From Leclercia adecarboxylata (GTDB lineage Bacteria; Pseudomonadota; Gammaproteobacteria; Enterobacterales; Enterobacteriaceae), in the NCBI GenBank assembly GCA_002360945.1, contig DERO01000007.1:1-64000 (forward strand): 64,000 nt of DNA, in the 5' to 3' direction. Each line of letters starts with the position of its first letter. The first letter of the stretch is position 1. Positions 50,225 through 60,096 of the stretch are shown in pieces. Position numbers and translations under genes: made by a program. Below the pieces are notes generated by a model. The model ran no database searches and was not told the DNA's origin. It saw only the letters and a program-made list of their open reading frames with translations.

Positions 50225-51643
50225 CTATTTTCGCGTTTTTATCATTGCGCTAATTATTCGTGCTAACTGGATCACCGCCTGTTCCTCCCGCTCGCCCCAG
50301 GCCCACGAGGTATTAAAGCGGAAAAACGGCGTCCAGGTGTCGGACGTCGAGAACATTTTGCCCGGCGCAATGCTGATGTGATGCCCCAGCGCCTGAGCGC
50401 TAAGTTCTCCGGCATCCAGCGGCGCGGGCAGCTCCAGCCATAAAAAGTAGCCGCTGTCGCTGTGGTGGATTTTCACTTCGGCGGGCAGATGCCGCAGCAG
50501 CGCCTGCCACGCCTGCTGTTTGCGCTCTGCCAGGGTGCGACGCAGACGCCTGAGGTGGGCGTCGTAGCGTTTGGTAGCAAGATAATCCACCAGCGCCAGC
50601 TGCATCGGGGAGCTGGTGGATAAGGTGCTCATCAGCTGTAGCTGCTGGATGCGGCGGGCATGTTTCCCGGCGGCCACCCAGCCTATGCGGAACCCGGCGA
50701 CCAGGCATTTAGAGAAAGAGGAGCAGTGCAGCGTCATGTCGCTGCGATCCCAGGCTTTCGCCGGGAGCGGCTTTTCGCGACCGTAGTAGAGCTCGCTGTA
50801 GACGTCGTCCTCGATCAGCGTGACGTTATGTTCGCTGAGCAAGGCGATAAGTTGCGCCTTTTTGTCGGCGCTGAGGGTAAAGCCCAGCGGGTTCTGGCCG
50901 TTGGTCATCAGCCAGCAGGCTTTCACCGGATAATCGTTCAGCGCCTGCGCCAGGGCATTAAGGTCGATCCCCTCGCGCACGTCAGTGGCTACCGACAGCG
51001 CCTTGAGCTTCAGACGTTCCAGCGCCTGTAGCGCCCCGTAGAAACAGGGGTTTTCGACGATCACCCAGTCACCTGGTTCGGTGACCGCCTGCAGGCTGAG
51101 ATTCAGCGCTTCAAGGGCCCCGGCGGTGATGACAATTTCATCCGGAGAGATATTCATCCCCTGCTGGGCATAGCGGCGGGCGATGGCGTGACGCAGATCG
51201 ACGTTGCCGGGCGGCAGGTTCTCGATCACGCTCATGGCGGTGGCGGTTTTACTGACGTTCGCCAGGGAACGGTTCAGCTGCTGCAGGGGAAAGAGTCGCG
51301 GATCGGGAAAGGCCGAGGCAAAAGGCACCACCGAGGGATCGCGGCTGGCCTGTAGCACATCGAAGATATAGGTGTTGATATCCACCGCTTCATCGCGCAT
51401 CACCTGCGCGGGCGGCATCGGCTGCTGCCCGGTGGGACGGGCCGCGACGTAGTAGCCCGACTGCGGGCGCGCCACAATGCGCCCCTGGCTCTCCAGCATC
51501 TGATACGCATGACCAACGGTCATAAAGCTCATTCCGCTGCTGGTGACCTGCTCGCGCAGGGAGGGTAGCTTATCGCCGGGCTGCCAGACGCCAAGTTCGA
51601 TCTGCGAAATGATTTGCTGCGCCAGGCGCTGGTATTTTTTCAT
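50225..51643 (-). CDS. ydcR: MocR-type GntR/aminotransferase regulator YdcR
   Basis: The 472-residue protein is a MocR fusion: an N-terminal GntR winged helix (QLGVWQPGDKLPSLREQV, SFMTVGHAYQMLESQGR, residues 1-75) and a fold-type I aminotransferase-like domain with the PLP lysine in CSSFSKCLVAGFRIGW (K312). It corresponds to E. coli YdcR. Being upstream of ydcSTUV-patD on the same strand suggests it responds to a PLP-reactive ligand and controls that operon. Confidence 0.92.
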   Translation of the reverse strand: MKKYQRLAQQIISQIELGVWQPGDKLPSLREQVTSSGMSFMTVGHAYQMLESQGRIVARPQSGYYVAARPTGQQPMPPAQVMRDEAVDINTYIFDVLQASRDPSVVPFASAFPDPRLFPLQQLNRSLANVSKTATAMSVIENLPPGNVDLRHAIARRYAQQGMNISPDEIVITAGALEALNLSLQAVTEPGDWVIVENPCFYGALQALERLKLKALSVATDVREGIDLNALAQALNDYPVKACWLMTNGQNPLGFTLSADKKAQLIALLSEHNVTLIEDDVYSELYYGREKPLPAKAWDRSDMTLHCSSFSKCLVAGFRIGWVAAGKHARRIQQLQLMSTLSTSSPMQLALVDYLATKRYDAHLRRLRRTLAERKQQAWQALLRHLPAEVKIHHSDSGYFLWLELPAPLDAGELSAQALGHHISIAPGKMFSTSDTWTPFFRFNTSWAWGEREEQAVIQLARIISAMIKTRK

Positions 51644-51756
51644 CGAGTTCTCCTTGCTGCATCACAGTGTATATCAGCAGGAGAAAAAAGGCAGGATTTG
51701 TAAACTGTTATAGATAGTAGTGAGGATTTCAGCAGGCGTGACGGCGCCCGACTGGC

Positions 51757-51945
51757 TTACTTACGGAACTCAAACGGGACCCGCTGTGCATGACTCAGCA
51801 CGGCTAAATGGTCAAAGGTGATCATTGATGATTTGCAGAAAATGCACTTCGCACCGTGTGGATTTTTTTCAGACACGTCAAATGCGGAAGTACGGAACTG
51901 CGAACCATGACAGCAAGGGCAACGAAAATGGATATTAGAACTCAT
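51757..51945 (-). CDS. ymcF: YmcF/YnfQ-type small cold-shock protein
   Basis: The 62-residue protein starts MSSNIHFRCPCCHGSQFRTS and has two CxxC pairs (CPCC and CIFC), a zinc-ribbon-like arrangement. It agrees closely with the E. coli small proteins YmcF and YnfQ, which accumulate on cold shock. A long leader precedes it, as in cspA-family transcripts, and that leader holds another short frame. AGGAG lies 7 bases before the ATG. Confidence 0.82.
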   Translation of the reverse strand: MSSNIHFRCPCCHGSQFRTSAFDVSEKNPHGAKCIFCKSSMITFDHLAVLSHAQRVPFEFRK

Positions 51946-51970
51946 GTAAATCTCCTGAACGTAAAAAACG

Positions 51971-52126
51971 TCAAATACTAAATTGGGCCTTTAAAAGGCG
52001 ATCGTGGTCTGAGACAAAACTAATCAGAGCGTTCAGAGCGTAAAGAAAAAACCCAAGAGAGGCTGCGGAGAGGCACAACGTGTTGAGAGATGCTTTAAGA
52101 GACTGCGACAGATATTTTTTTGGCAT
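51971..52126 (-). CDS. Possible 51-residue membrane-segment ORF upstream of ymcF
   Basis: A frame starting MPKKYLSQSLKASLNTL contains a hydrophobic stretch (LCLSAASLGFFLYALNALISF) flanked by a basic N-terminus and a charged C-terminus (SDHDRLLKAQF). It ends 25 bases before ymcF on the same strand. The ribosome-binding site is weak, so it may be a translated small membrane protein or only part of a structured cold-shock leader. Confidence 0.4.
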   Translation of the reverse strand: MPKKYLSQSLKASLNTLCLSAASLGFFLYALNALISFVSDHDRLLKAQFSI

Positions 52127-52323
52127 TCAAACCGAAAATCCATTTACGCACAACCGCGAGAAGGATGCAAGCGCTTTTATAGATAAAAATTCTGTCCCTT
52201 AGTCGGCTTTCCCTGGTCTCGGTCAAATTATTTGATGGCTTCTGTGAAATAAAGGGCATTTTCATTCATCTGACAATCCGTAAAGTAAGACCACGCTCAT
52301 TATTTGAAACAGGATAACCCGAC
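52127..52323. promoter_or_regulatory. Divergent promoter region of the ymcF unit and the LLM gene
   Basis: About 200 bases of AT-rich DNA between divergent genes. No clear operator repeat was seen. Confidence 0.4.
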
Positions 52324-53352
52324 ATGAAAAAGATCGGATTTTTGTCATTTGGTCACTGGACGCCGTCCCCGCAGTCCGGCACCCGCACCGCCGCTGACGC
52401 CCTGCTACAATCCATCGATCTGGCGGTCGCCGCCGAAGAGTTGGGCGCAGATGGTGCCTACTTCCGCGTGCACCATTTTGCCCGTCAGCTCGCCTCCCCT
52501 TTCCCACTGCTGGCGGCGATCGGCGCCAAAACGAGCAAGATTGAGATCGGCACCGGCGTCATTGATATGCGCTATGAAAATCCGCTCTATATGGCGGAAG
52601 ATGCAGGTTCAGCCGACTTAATATCCGGTGGACGTTTGCAGCTGGGCATCAGCCGCGGTTCGCCGGAGCAGGTGATCGACGGCTGGCGCTACTTTGGTTA
52701 TGTGCCGGGCGAAGGTGAAAACGAGTCGGATATGGCCCGTCGCCATACCGAAGTGTTGCTGGAAGCGCTGCGCGGTGAAGGTTTTGCCAAACCCAATCCG
52801 CAGCCGATGTTCCCTAACCCGCCGGGCCTGCTGCGCGTTGAGCCGCACTCCGAAGGGCTGCGGGATCGCATCTGGTGGGGCGCGGGTTCGAACGCCACCG
52901 CCGTCTGGGCCGCGAAGCTGGGGATGAACCTGCAAAGCTCAACCCTGAAGGACGACGAAACCGGCGAACCGTTCCACATCCAGCAGGCAAAACAGATCCG
53001 CGCCTACCGCGAAGCCTGGGCCGAAGCGGGCCATACCCGTACGCCGCGCGTCTCGGTCAGCCGCAGCATTTTTGCCCTGATGGACGATCGCGATCGGATG
53101 TACTTCGGCTCCAGCCGTAACGAAAGCGACAGCGTGGGTTATCTGGATGAGAAAACCCGCGCCATATTCGGACGCAGCTATGCCGCCGAGCCTGACAAGC
53201 TGATTGCCCAGCTGAAACAGGACGAAGCGATCGCCGAAGCGGATACGTTGTTACTGACCGTGCCAAACCAGCTGGGCGTGGAGTATAACGTGCATGTGAT
53301 TGAGTCGATTCTGAAGCACGTGGCACCGGCGATGGGCTGGCGCGACGAATAA
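52324..53352 (+). CDS. LLM-class flavin-dependent oxidoreductase
   Basis: The 342-residue protein is luciferase-like: MKKIGFLSFGHWTPSP at the start, LGADGAYFRVHHFARQLASPFPLL near residue 40, KIEIGTGVIDMRYENPLYMAEDAG and GGRLQLGISRGSPEQ. It uses reduced flavin and oxygen on an unknown substrate. It is transcribed alone, divergent from ymcF. It is not closely similar to the two LLM enzymes at 11387 and 13837. Confidence 0.85.
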   Translation: MKKIGFLSFGHWTPSPQSGTRTAADALLQSIDLAVAAEELGADGAYFRVHHFARQLASPFPLLAAIGAKTSKIEIGTGVIDMRYENPLYMAEDAGSADLISGGRLQLGISRGSPEQVIDGWRYFGYVPGEGENESDMARRHTEVLLEALRGEGFAKPNPQPMFPNPPGLLRVEPHSEGLRDRIWWGAGSNATAVWAAKLGMNLQSSTLKDDETGEPFHIQQAKQIRAYREAWAEAGHTRTPRVSVSRSIFALMDDRDRMYFGSSRNESDSVGYLDEKTRAIFGRSYAAEPDKLIAQLKQDEAIAEADTLLLTVPNQLGVEYNVHVIESILKHVAPAMGWRDE

Positions 53353-53361
53353 ATGTGAATA

Positions 53362-53391
53362 CGCTACGTAGGGTTTGCGCCCTACGTAGCG
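53362..53391. repeat. Perfect 12-base inverted repeat after the LLM gene
   Basis: CGCTACGTAGGG and CCCTACGTAGCG flank TTTGCG. There is no T-tract, so this looks like a stable 3' end hairpin rather than a standard terminator. Confidence 0.6.
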
Positions 53392-53392
53392 G

Positions 53393-53538
53393 TTAAGAAT
53401 CAACTTTGTCGACTTCTTCCTCTTCACCCGCCTGAATAAATTCATGCTTTCGTTCATAGAATTTGTACCCCGCTGTTACATAACTACTATTAAGAGCAGA
53501 GCAAAACGCTTAACGACCTGTTTAATGTTGTTGACCAT
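53393..53538 (-). pseudogene. Small membrane protein gene with a single-base frameshift
   Basis: On the minus strand a frame starting MVNNIKQVVKRFALLLIVV is cut off by a stop. One base over, the frame continues as VTAGYKFYERKHEFIQAG and an acidic tail ending EEVDKVDS. The two halves join into a typical small single-span protein: charged start, hydrophobic helix, soluble charged tail. The length from ATG to stop is 146 bases, one short of 49 codons, so a single missing base near 53477-53482 explains the break. It could be a true mutation, a sequencing error or programmed shifting. Confidence 0.5.
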
Positions 53539-53584
53539 GTTGTCAATGACGCCTCTTAAATTCTGAAAGCGAAGCCAAATCAGT

Positions 53585-54700
53585 ATGATGGCAAAAAACC
53601 TGATAATGTCGTGGAACCGTTTCGGTCCCCTATTCACACTGGCCTTCGCTCTGAACTGTTTCTCTTTTCCCTTGCTGGCGCAGCCTGAATACAAGCCGGT
53701 GTCCTTACCGGAGCCCAAAATTCAGTATCTCGGCGTGGGCGGCTGGCTGCTTCACTGGCAGGGTGAAGGCCTTTTGATCGCGCCTTCATTCAGTAATCCC
53801 GCGCTTATGAACCTGGAAGGCTGGCCTCCCGTATGGGTGGCGGCTAATAAAGAGAAGATTGATAACTTTATGCCGCCAGCAGATGACGTCACGATGCTGC
53901 TGGTTGGGCATGGTCACTACGATCATCTGCTGGATGTGCCCTGGGTAATGGCCACTAAAACACCCCATGCAGTCCTGTATGGCTCAACAACCGTGAAAAA
54001 TATTCTCCATGCTTTCAGCGATAAACAAAAAATGACCGCGCAAGGCGAGCCGTGGGTCGAACCTGTTCGGGTTGTCGATGCAACGCCGCAAATGAAAAGC
54101 ATCCCTGGCTGCGAAGATGCAACGAAGCAGGCCGAGGGGGGATGGATCCCTTCCAGTGGGGGACATATACGGGTCATGCCGATTCAGAGCATGCATGCAA
54201 GTCATGTCCTCGGCTTTACCGTGGCGCATGGTGAAAGCCCGAAGCTCAACGAAATACCTACCACCGTTTTTGGTTGGAAACAGGGGCAATCATTGGCCTG
54301 GCTTATCGAGCTACTGGACATAACCCCGCAGGGACAAAAGGTGGTTTACCGTATTCACTTTCAGGACAGCCCGGCCACACCCCCGTGCGGGTTTCCCCCC
54401 GCCACGCTTGATGGTGAGCTAACGGCTATGGATGTTGAGATCCTCGGCGTGGGCGGCTGGGAGAACGTCAGAAACTACCCGGATGAGTTGCTTAAGCGCA
54501 CCCGGCCCCGACTCGTCCTGCTGGGGCACTGGGAAAATTTCTTTGGGAACGATCTGCGCCGCAAACCCACTCCACTCATGGGTCAGGATATTGAAAATAT
54601 GCGTCAGACCGTGGTTCAGGCTCTGAAAGCCGACCATAACAGCGCCAAAGTGCAGATGCCCGCCCCGCTTGATGATGTCGCGCTACCGCCGTCGCCCTAA
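53585..54700 (+). CDS. Exported metallo-beta-lactamase-fold hydrolase
   Basis: The 371-residue protein has a signal sequence (hydrophobic FGPLFTLAFALNCFSFPLLAQ after a short basic start) and the metallo-beta-lactamase motif HxHxDH in LLVGHGHYDHLLDVPW near residue 103, with further candidate metal ligands in QSMHASH and LLGHWENF. The fold binds two metals and hydrolyses esters, phosphodiesters or lactams. The substrate is unknown. Starts at 53585, 53588 or 53606 all keep the signal peptide. It converges with the iron transporter operon, overlapping four bases. Confidence 0.82.
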   Translation: MMAKNLIMSWNRFGPLFTLAFALNCFSFPLLAQPEYKPVSLPEPKIQYLGVGGWLLHWQGEGLLIAPSFSNPALMNLEGWPPVWVAANKEKIDNFMPPADDVTMLLVGHGHYDHLLDVPWVMATKTPHAVLYGSTTVKNILHAFSDKQKMTAQGEPWVEPVRVVDATPQMKSIPGCEDATKQAEGGWIPSSGGHIRVMPIQSMHASHVLGFTVAHGESPKLNEIPTTVFGWKQGQSLAWLIELLDITPQGQKVVYRIHFQDSPATPPCGFPPATLDGELTAMDVEILGVGGWENVRNYPDELLKRTRPRLVLLGHWENFFGNDLRRKPTPLMGQDIENMRQTVVQALKADHNSAKVQMPAPLDDVALPPSP

Positions 54701-55734
54701 CCCGCTAACACACAGGCCTGCCCGTTTATCGCCAGCTGTACCGGCATATTCACCTGCCAGTTTTGCCGGCTGACCGTTTTCACCTGCAGCGCCTCGGGCC
54801 AGCCCGGCGAGGAGAGCATCAGGGTCGAGAGATACCCCGTAAAATCCACCCCGGTGATGATCACCGGCTGCGCGGGAGTGTTGCCCGCTGCCAGAGGCAT
54901 AATCTGCACCTGTTCTGGTCGCAGCATGATGCGCTTCTCTCCGCTGGCCAGCGGGTTATCCACCGGGATATTGCCCAGAGAAGAGCTTGCTACCCCGCCG
55001 CTTACCTGAGCCCTGAAAATCAGCGCATCGCCAAGGAACAGTGCCGTGGCTTCATCCACCGGATGGGAATAGACCTCGACCGGGGACCCTACCTGGGCGA
55101 AACGCCCTTCACGAATCACCGCGATCTGGCTGGCGAAGGAGAGCGCCTCCTGCTGGTCGTGGGTCACCAGAATCGACGCTACCCCCGCGTGATCGAGCAG
55201 GTCTGCCGTGGCTTTACGGGTAGCGGCGCGCAGGCCGGTGTCCAGCGCCGAGAAGGGCTCGTCGAGTAGCATCAGCGTCGGCTCCTGAGCCAGGGCGCGC
55301 GCCAGGGCCACGCGCTGTTGCTGGCCGCCGGAGATCTCGTGCGGCCAGTGATCTGCCAGATCATGGCTGAGCGAGACCAGATCCATCAGCTCCGCTACCC
55401 GGCGGCGGTTTTCCTGCCGCGATCCCCTCAGGCCGTAGGCAATGTTATCCCCCACCTTCATGTGCGGGAAAAGCCCCCCTTCCTGCGGCACAAAGCCGAT
55501 CCCGCGCTGATGGGCCGGGATAAAGGTGTGCTCGTCAAACAGCGTTTTACCGTTCAGAACGATGTGGCCGCTGTCCGGTGATTCAAACCCGGCAAGAATA
55601 CGCAGCAGCGTGGTTTTGCCCGAGCCGGAGGGACCGACGATCACCGTCCGTGACGACGGCATCACCGTCAGATCCAGCCCTTCCAGTACCGGGGTCTGAC
55701 CAAACTTTTTAGAAATGTTCGCTAATTCAATCAT
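54697..55734 (-). CDS. fbpC: Fe(III) ABC transporter ATPase (FbpC type)
   Basis: The 345-residue protein has Walker A GPSGSGKTTLLR near residue 35, Q-loop FVPQEGGLFPHM, signature ISGGQQQRVALARALA, Walker B LMLLDEPFSALD and a C-terminal regulatory TOBE domain (KRIMLRPEQVQIMPL). The FbpC/SfuC subfamily is indicated by its partners, an FbpB permease and FbpA binding protein. It energises import of ferric ion from the periplasm. It starts one base after the permease stop. Confidence 0.88.
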   Translation of the reverse strand: MIELANISKKFGQTPVLEGLDLTVMPSSRTVIVGPSGSGKTTLLRILAGFESPDSGHIVLNGKTLFDEHTFIPAHQRGIGFVPQEGGLFPHMKVGDNIAYGLRGSRQENRRRVAELMDLVSLSHDLADHWPHEISGGQQQRVALARALAQEPTLMLLDEPFSALDTGLRAATRKATADLLDHAGVASILVTHDQQEALSFASQIAVIREGRFAQVGSPVEVYSHPVDEATALFLGDALIFRAQVSGGVASSSLGNIPVDNPLASGEKRIMLRPEQVQIMPLAAGNTPAQPVIITGVDFTGYLSTLMLSSPGWPEALQVKTVSRQNWQVNMPVQLAINGQACVLAG

Positions 55735-55735
55735 C

Positions 55736-57310
55736 TTACAGGCCCGCTAATTTTTGCGACTGTACATACAATATTCCGGTCAGCGGCAGCGAGATCAGCA
55801 CCATCAACAGGGCGTAAGGCGCTGCGGCGACATAATCGATCTCACTGGTCAACGCCCAGAAACCGGTGGAAAGGGTGCGCGTCCCCAACGGAGAGAGCAG
55901 CAGCGTGGCGGTGAGTTCGTTGGTGATCCCGAGGAATACCAGTGCCGCACCCGCTGCCGCGCCCGGGGCGGCAAGCCGCATGGTGATCCCCCAGATGGCG
56001 CTGGCCTGGGTTTTGCCTAAACTGCGGGCGACGTTCTCCAACTCCTGTGGGGCCTGGGCGATCCCGGCGCGTAGATTCACCAGCCCACGGGGCAGGAACA
56101 TCAGCAGGTAGGCCAGGAACAGGGTGATCTCGGTCTGATAGAGAGGACGGAAATAGTGGATCGTCACCGTCACCAGCGCCAGGGCGACCACGATCCCCGG
56201 CAGCGAACTGGTGAAGTAGTTGCACGCTTCCAGCATCCGGAACAACGGACGCGGATGACGCACCGTTAACCAGGTGACCGGGATGCCGGCCAGCATAATC
56301 AGCAAGGCACCGCCGGAGGCCAGCACCACCGTCTGACGCAGCGACAGCCAGAGATCGGCCTGATTCCAGTTTTCGATACCGCCCAGCCACAGCCAGCGAC
56401 CCAGTACTCCAAGCGGCACCACTAAGGCCAGCGCAATCACCGCCAGGGAGAACAGCTGACCGACCAGAGTCAGAGGCAGATTCAGCTGCAGGCGATGCTG
56501 CTCCCGCGGCGCGCCTGAGCCCACCCGGGCGTAACGCGCTTTACCGCGCGTCGTTCCTTCGAGGGTGAGGAACAGCAGACAGCACAGCGCTAGCACCCCT
56601 GCCAGCATATTGGCCGCCGGGCCGCTGAAGGTGGACTGGAACTGATCGTAAATGGCGGTGGTAAAGGTATCAAAACGTATCATCGCATAGAGGCCGTACT
56701 CAGCCAGCAGGTGCAGGGTGACCAGCAGCGCCCCGCCCCAGACCGCCAGCTTCAGCTGTGGCATCACGATACGGAAAAAGACCGCCCATGGCGGGGTGCC
56801 TAACGAGGCGGCGACATCTTCCAGCGTCGGGTCGAGGCGACGCAGTACCGCCGCGACGGGAAGATATATAAACGGATAATAGGCCAGTACCGAGAGAAAC
56901 ACCCCGGCGCCCAGGCCGTGGATCGACGGCACCGCGCTGACCCAGGCATAGCTCTGCACAAAGGCGGGGATCGCCAGCGGCGCGACGGCGAGGATCGACC
57001 AGATACGCCGTCCGGCCAGGGTCGTGCGCTCGGTGAGCCAGGCAAGCATCACCCCCACCAGCACGCAGAGGGGAACCGCGATAACCACCAGCAGCAGCGT
57101 GTTGCTGAGTAGCTCAGCCACACGCGGGCGAAATATGAGTGCCTTGACCGTTTCCCAGCCAGTGTCAAAACCAATGACCACCACGAAGGCCGGCGGGATC
57201 AGCGATAACAGTGAAAACAGTATCGCGAGCAAAATCATCATCAACGCCGGGCGGCGTTGTACCCCACGCCGCCGGACATCCGGCGTGTGGGTAATATTGA
57301 CCACTGACAT
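55736..57310 (-). CDS. fbpB: Fe(III) ABC transporter permease, fused two-domain FbpB type
   Basis: The 524-residue protein has about twelve hydrophobic segments in two homologous halves, each with a permease loop ([23 protein letters not shown] in the first half, [21 protein letters not shown] in the second). This tandem-permease layout is typical of FbpB/SfuB iron transporters. It is the middle gene of the operon, 22 bases after the binding protein. Confidence 0.9.
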   Translation of the reverse strand: MSVVNITHTPDVRRRGVQRRPALMMILLAILFSLLSLIPPAFVVVIGFDTGWETVKALIFRPRVAELLSNTLLLVVIAVPLCVLVGVMLAWLTERTTLAGRRIWSILAVAPLAIPAFVQSYAWVSAVPSIHGLGAGVFLSVLAYYPFIYLPVAAVLRRLDPTLEDVAASLGTPPWAVFFRIVMPQLKLAVWGGALLVTLHLLAEYGLYAMIRFDTFTTAIYDQFQSTFSGPAANMLAGVLALCCLLFLTLEGTTRGKARYARVGSGAPREQHRLQLNLPLTLVGQLFSLAVIALALVVPLGVLGRWLWLGGIENWNQADLWLSLRQTVVLASGGALLIMLAGIPVTWLTVRHPRPLFRMLEACNYFTSSLPGIVVALALVTVTIHYFRPLYQTEITLFLAYLLMFLPRGLVNLRAGIAQAPQELENVARSLGKTQASAIWGITMRLAAPGAAAGAALVFLGITNELTATLLLSPLGTRTLSTGFWALTSEIDYVAAAPYALLMVLISLPLTGILYVQSQKLAGL

Positions 57311-57332
57311 CAGGCACTCACCACTGCATTAA

Positions 57333-58349
57333 TTAAAGAAGACCGGCCTGGGTCATCAGGTCGATGACTTTTTTGTTGTTGAGCGTGGAAGGCTCAACCT
57401 TCGGCGCGTCCAGATCCTTCAGCGGCACCAGTTTCGGGTTGGATTCGGCATTGACGCCCACCGCGTACTCAAAGGCATCGTTAGTGCGCAGGCTGTCCTG
57501 ACCCGCTTTGCCGGTGATCCACTTCACGAAGGCCTGAGCCTGCTGCTGATGTTTGCTGGAGGCCAGCACGCCGCCACCGGAGATGCTAACGAAAGCGCCT
57601 GGATCCTGGTGTTTGAAGTAGTACAGTTGGGTGTTTTTGCTGTTTTCACCGGTTTTGGCCTGGTCGACAAAACGGTAGTAGTGGTAGATCACCCCGCCAT
57701 CAATCTGACCGGCGTTAACCGCTTTCATTACCGTGCTGTTGCCTTTGTAGGCCACGAAGTTGGTCTTCATCGCTTTCAGCCACGCCAGCGTCGCTGGTTC
57801 GCCTTTCAGGGCCAGCACCGCGCTGACGATCGCCTGGAAATCGGCCCCGGATGGGGAGGCAGCCCAGCGCCCTTTCCACTCTGGCTTCGCCAGATCCATC
57901 AGCGATTTCGGCAGTTGGGATTCATTCAGTTTCGCCGGGTTATAGACAAACACCGTGCTGCGCGCGGCGATGCCGATCCAGCGACCATGTTCCGGGCGAT
58001 ACGCCGGGGCAACCTGGTCGAGGGTGGCTTTATCCAGCGGGGCAAAGAGTTTTGCGTTATCGACCAGTACCATGGCCGGGGAGTTTTCGGTCAGGAAGAC
58101 GTCGGCCGGTGAGGCGCTGCCCTCCTGTACCAGGGCGTTGCCCAGTTCACTGTCGCCGCCGTTACGCAGCGTCACTTTGATGCCGGTCTCTTTGGTGAAA
58201 CCGTCAACCCAGGATTTGACCAGATTTTCATGCTGTGCGTTGTATACCACGATCCCGTCGCTGTTCTCCGCCGCACCGGCGATAGGTGTGAGCAAAACAG
58301 AGGAAATCATCACAGCAAGCGTGCAAAAAGACGATAAGCCATATTTCAT
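57333..58349 (-). CDS. fbpA: Fe(III) periplasmic binding protein (FbpA type)
   Basis: The 338-residue protein has a signal peptide (SSFCTLAVMISSVLLTPIAGAAE) and the bacterial transferrin-like fold: IVVYNAQHENLVKSWVDGFT at the mature start, ADVFLTENSPAMVLVDN, and the tyrosine pair in GGVIYHYYRFVDQA that coordinates iron in FbpA. It captures ferric ion in the periplasm for FbpBC. A Fur-like box lies upstream. Confidence 0.9.
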   Translation of the reverse strand: MKYGLSSFCTLAVMISSVLLTPIAGAAENSDGIVVYNAQHENLVKSWVDGFTKETGIKVTLRNGGDSELGNALVQEGSASPADVFLTENSPAMVLVDNAKLFAPLDKATLDQVAPAYRPEHGRWIGIAARSTVFVYNPAKLNESQLPKSLMDLAKPEWKGRWAASPSGADFQAIVSAVLALKGEPATLAWLKAMKTNFVAYKGNSTVMKAVNAGQIDGGVIYHYYRFVDQAKTGENSKNTQLYYFKHQDPGAFVSISGGGVLASSKHQQQAQAFVKWITGKAGQDSLRTNDAFEYAVGVNAESNPKLVPLKDLDAPKVEPSTLNNKKVIDLMTQAGLL

Positions 58350-58422
58350 ACGTTAATCCTTCACAGAAATGAGCACATAACACCAGAGTGAACAGCGGGC
58401 GGATTAAATCACAACGGCATGG

Positions 58423-58444
58423 AAATGATAATGAATATGATTAC
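58423..58444. promoter_or_regulatory. Fur-like box upstream of fbpA
   Basis: AAATGATAATGAATATGATTA matches much of the Fur consensus GATAATGATAATCATTATC. It lies about 75 bases before the fbpA start, in the gap shared with the divergent oxidase operon. Confidence 0.65.
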
Positions 58445-58689
58445 CGTTTTTAAATAATGGTAATAAATGCGGTGGATTGCGACTTTACTTCCATAAAAAT
58501 CCTGAATCGAAACCATAGGTCACAGGAAGATTAAGAAAGCCTTAAGGCGGCGTTTCGCAACTATAACAGGGCTATAAATTCACCCAATTTCATTAAACTG
58601 TTATAGTTAAATTCTGCTTTTCTGTCTCTGATACTCTGCTTCTCACCTCTTTACCATAACAACCACACCGATTGACCTTGAGGTTGTGC

Positions 58690-60096
58690 ATGTTTGGTTT
58701 AGATGCGTTTCATCTGGCGAGGATCCAGTTTGCTTTTACTGTCTCCTTCCACATTATTTTCCCGGCGATCACCATTGGTCTCGCCAGCTATCTGGCGGTG
58801 CTGGAGGGGTTATGGCTGAAAAGCAAAAACCCCGTCTGGCGCTCGCTGTACCATTTCTGGTCGAAGATCTTCGCCGTTAACTTTGGCATGGGCGTGGTCT
58901 CCGGGCTGGTAATGGCCTACCAGTTTGGTACCAACTGGAGCGGTTTCTCACAGTTTGCCGGCAGCATTACCGGCCCGCTGCTGACCTATGAAGTGCTGAC
59001 TGCCTTCTTCCTTGAAGCCGGTTTTCTCGGCGTGATGCTGTTCGGCTGGAACAAAGTCGGGCCGGGGCTACACTTCTTTGCTACCTGCATGGTGGCGCTG
59101 GGCACCATCATCTCCACCTTCTGGATCCTCGCCTCCAACAGCTGGATGCAGACCCCGCAGGGCTTTGAGATCGTCAACGGCCAGGTGGTGCCGGTAGACT
59201 GGTTTGCGGTGGTGTTTAACCCTTCATTCCCGTATCGCCTGCTGCATATGTCCATTGCCGCGTTTCTCAGCAGCGCGCTATTTGTCGCAGCCTCGGCGGC
59301 ATGGCACCTACTGCGCGGCAACAACATCCCCGCCATTCGCCGCATGTTTTCTATGGCCTTGTGGATGACCCTGATCGTTGCCCCCATTCAGGCGATGGTC
59401 GGGGATATGCACGGCCTGAATACCCTGAAGCATCAGCCGGCCAAAATTGCCGCCATTGAAGGTCACTGGGAGAACCTGCCCGGCGAGCCGACTCCGCTGC
59501 TGCTGTTTGGCTGGCCGGATATGGAGCAGGAACGCACCCGCTACGGTCTCGAAATTCCCGCGCTCGGCAGCCTGATCCTCACCCACAGTCTGGATAAGCA
59601 GGTGCCTGCGCTGAAGGAGTTTCCGAAAGAGGATCGACCTAATTCCACCATCGTCTTCTGGTCGTTCCGCATTATGGCCGGGCTGGGAATGCTGATGCTG
59701 TTGCTGGGGGCCATCGCCCTGTGGCTGCGCTATAAACAGCGGCTCTACCACTCCCGGCCGTTCCTGTGGTTTGCCCTGCTGATGGGGCCGTCAGGGTTAA
59801 TTGCCATTCTCGCCGGATGGGTGACCACCGAAGTGGGTCGTCAGCCGTGGGTAGTGTACGGGCTGCAACGAACCAAAGATGCGGTCTCGGCCCATGGCGA
59901 TCTGCACATGAGCGTCAGCCTGCTGGCCTTTATTGTGGTCTACACCTCGGTGTTTGGCGTCGGCTACAGCTATATGGTGCGCCTGATTAAAAAGGGGCCA
60001 CAGGAAGCAGAGTCCTTCCCGACCGAACACGATGGTCGTCCGGCGCGCCCGCTCTCGGCGGCGAGCACTGAATTTACTACCAAGGAGACACCATAA
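58690..60096 (+). CDS. cioA: Cyanide-insensitive (CioA-type) quinol oxidase subunit I
   Basis: The 468-residue protein is a cytochrome bd subunit I with nine hydrophobic segments. Visible functional residues include His21 and His186 (haem ligands), Met329 in FRIMAGLGM, the quinol-loop pair Lys252 and Glu257 in QPAKIAAIEGHWE, and GRQPWVVYGLQRT. It is shorter than E. coli CydA (522), reflecting the short Q-loop of CIO-type oxidases. It reduces oxygen with electrons from quinol in the inner membrane. The ATG at 58690 is preceded by GAGG. Confidence 0.92.
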   Translation: MFGLDAFHLARIQFAFTVSFHIIFPAITIGLASYLAVLEGLWLKSKNPVWRSLYHFWSKIFAVNFGMGVVSGLVMAYQFGTNWSGFSQFAGSITGPLLTYEVLTAFFLEAGFLGVMLFGWNKVGPGLHFFATCMVALGTIISTFWILASNSWMQTPQGFEIVNGQVVPVDWFAVVFNPSFPYRLLHMSIAAFLSSALFVAASAAWHLLRGNNIPAIRRMFSMALWMTLIVAPIQAMVGDMHGLNTLKHQPAKIAAIEGHWENLPGEPTPLLLFGWPDMEQERTRYGLEIPALGSLILTHSLDKQVPALKEFPKEDRPNSTIVFWSFRIMAGLGMLMLLLGAIALWLRYKQRLYHSRPFLWFALLMGPSGLIAILAGWVTTEVGRQPWVVYGLQRTKDAVSAHGDLHMSVSLLAFIVVYTSVFGVGYSYMVRLIKKGPQEAESFPTEHDGRPARPLSAASTEFTTKETP

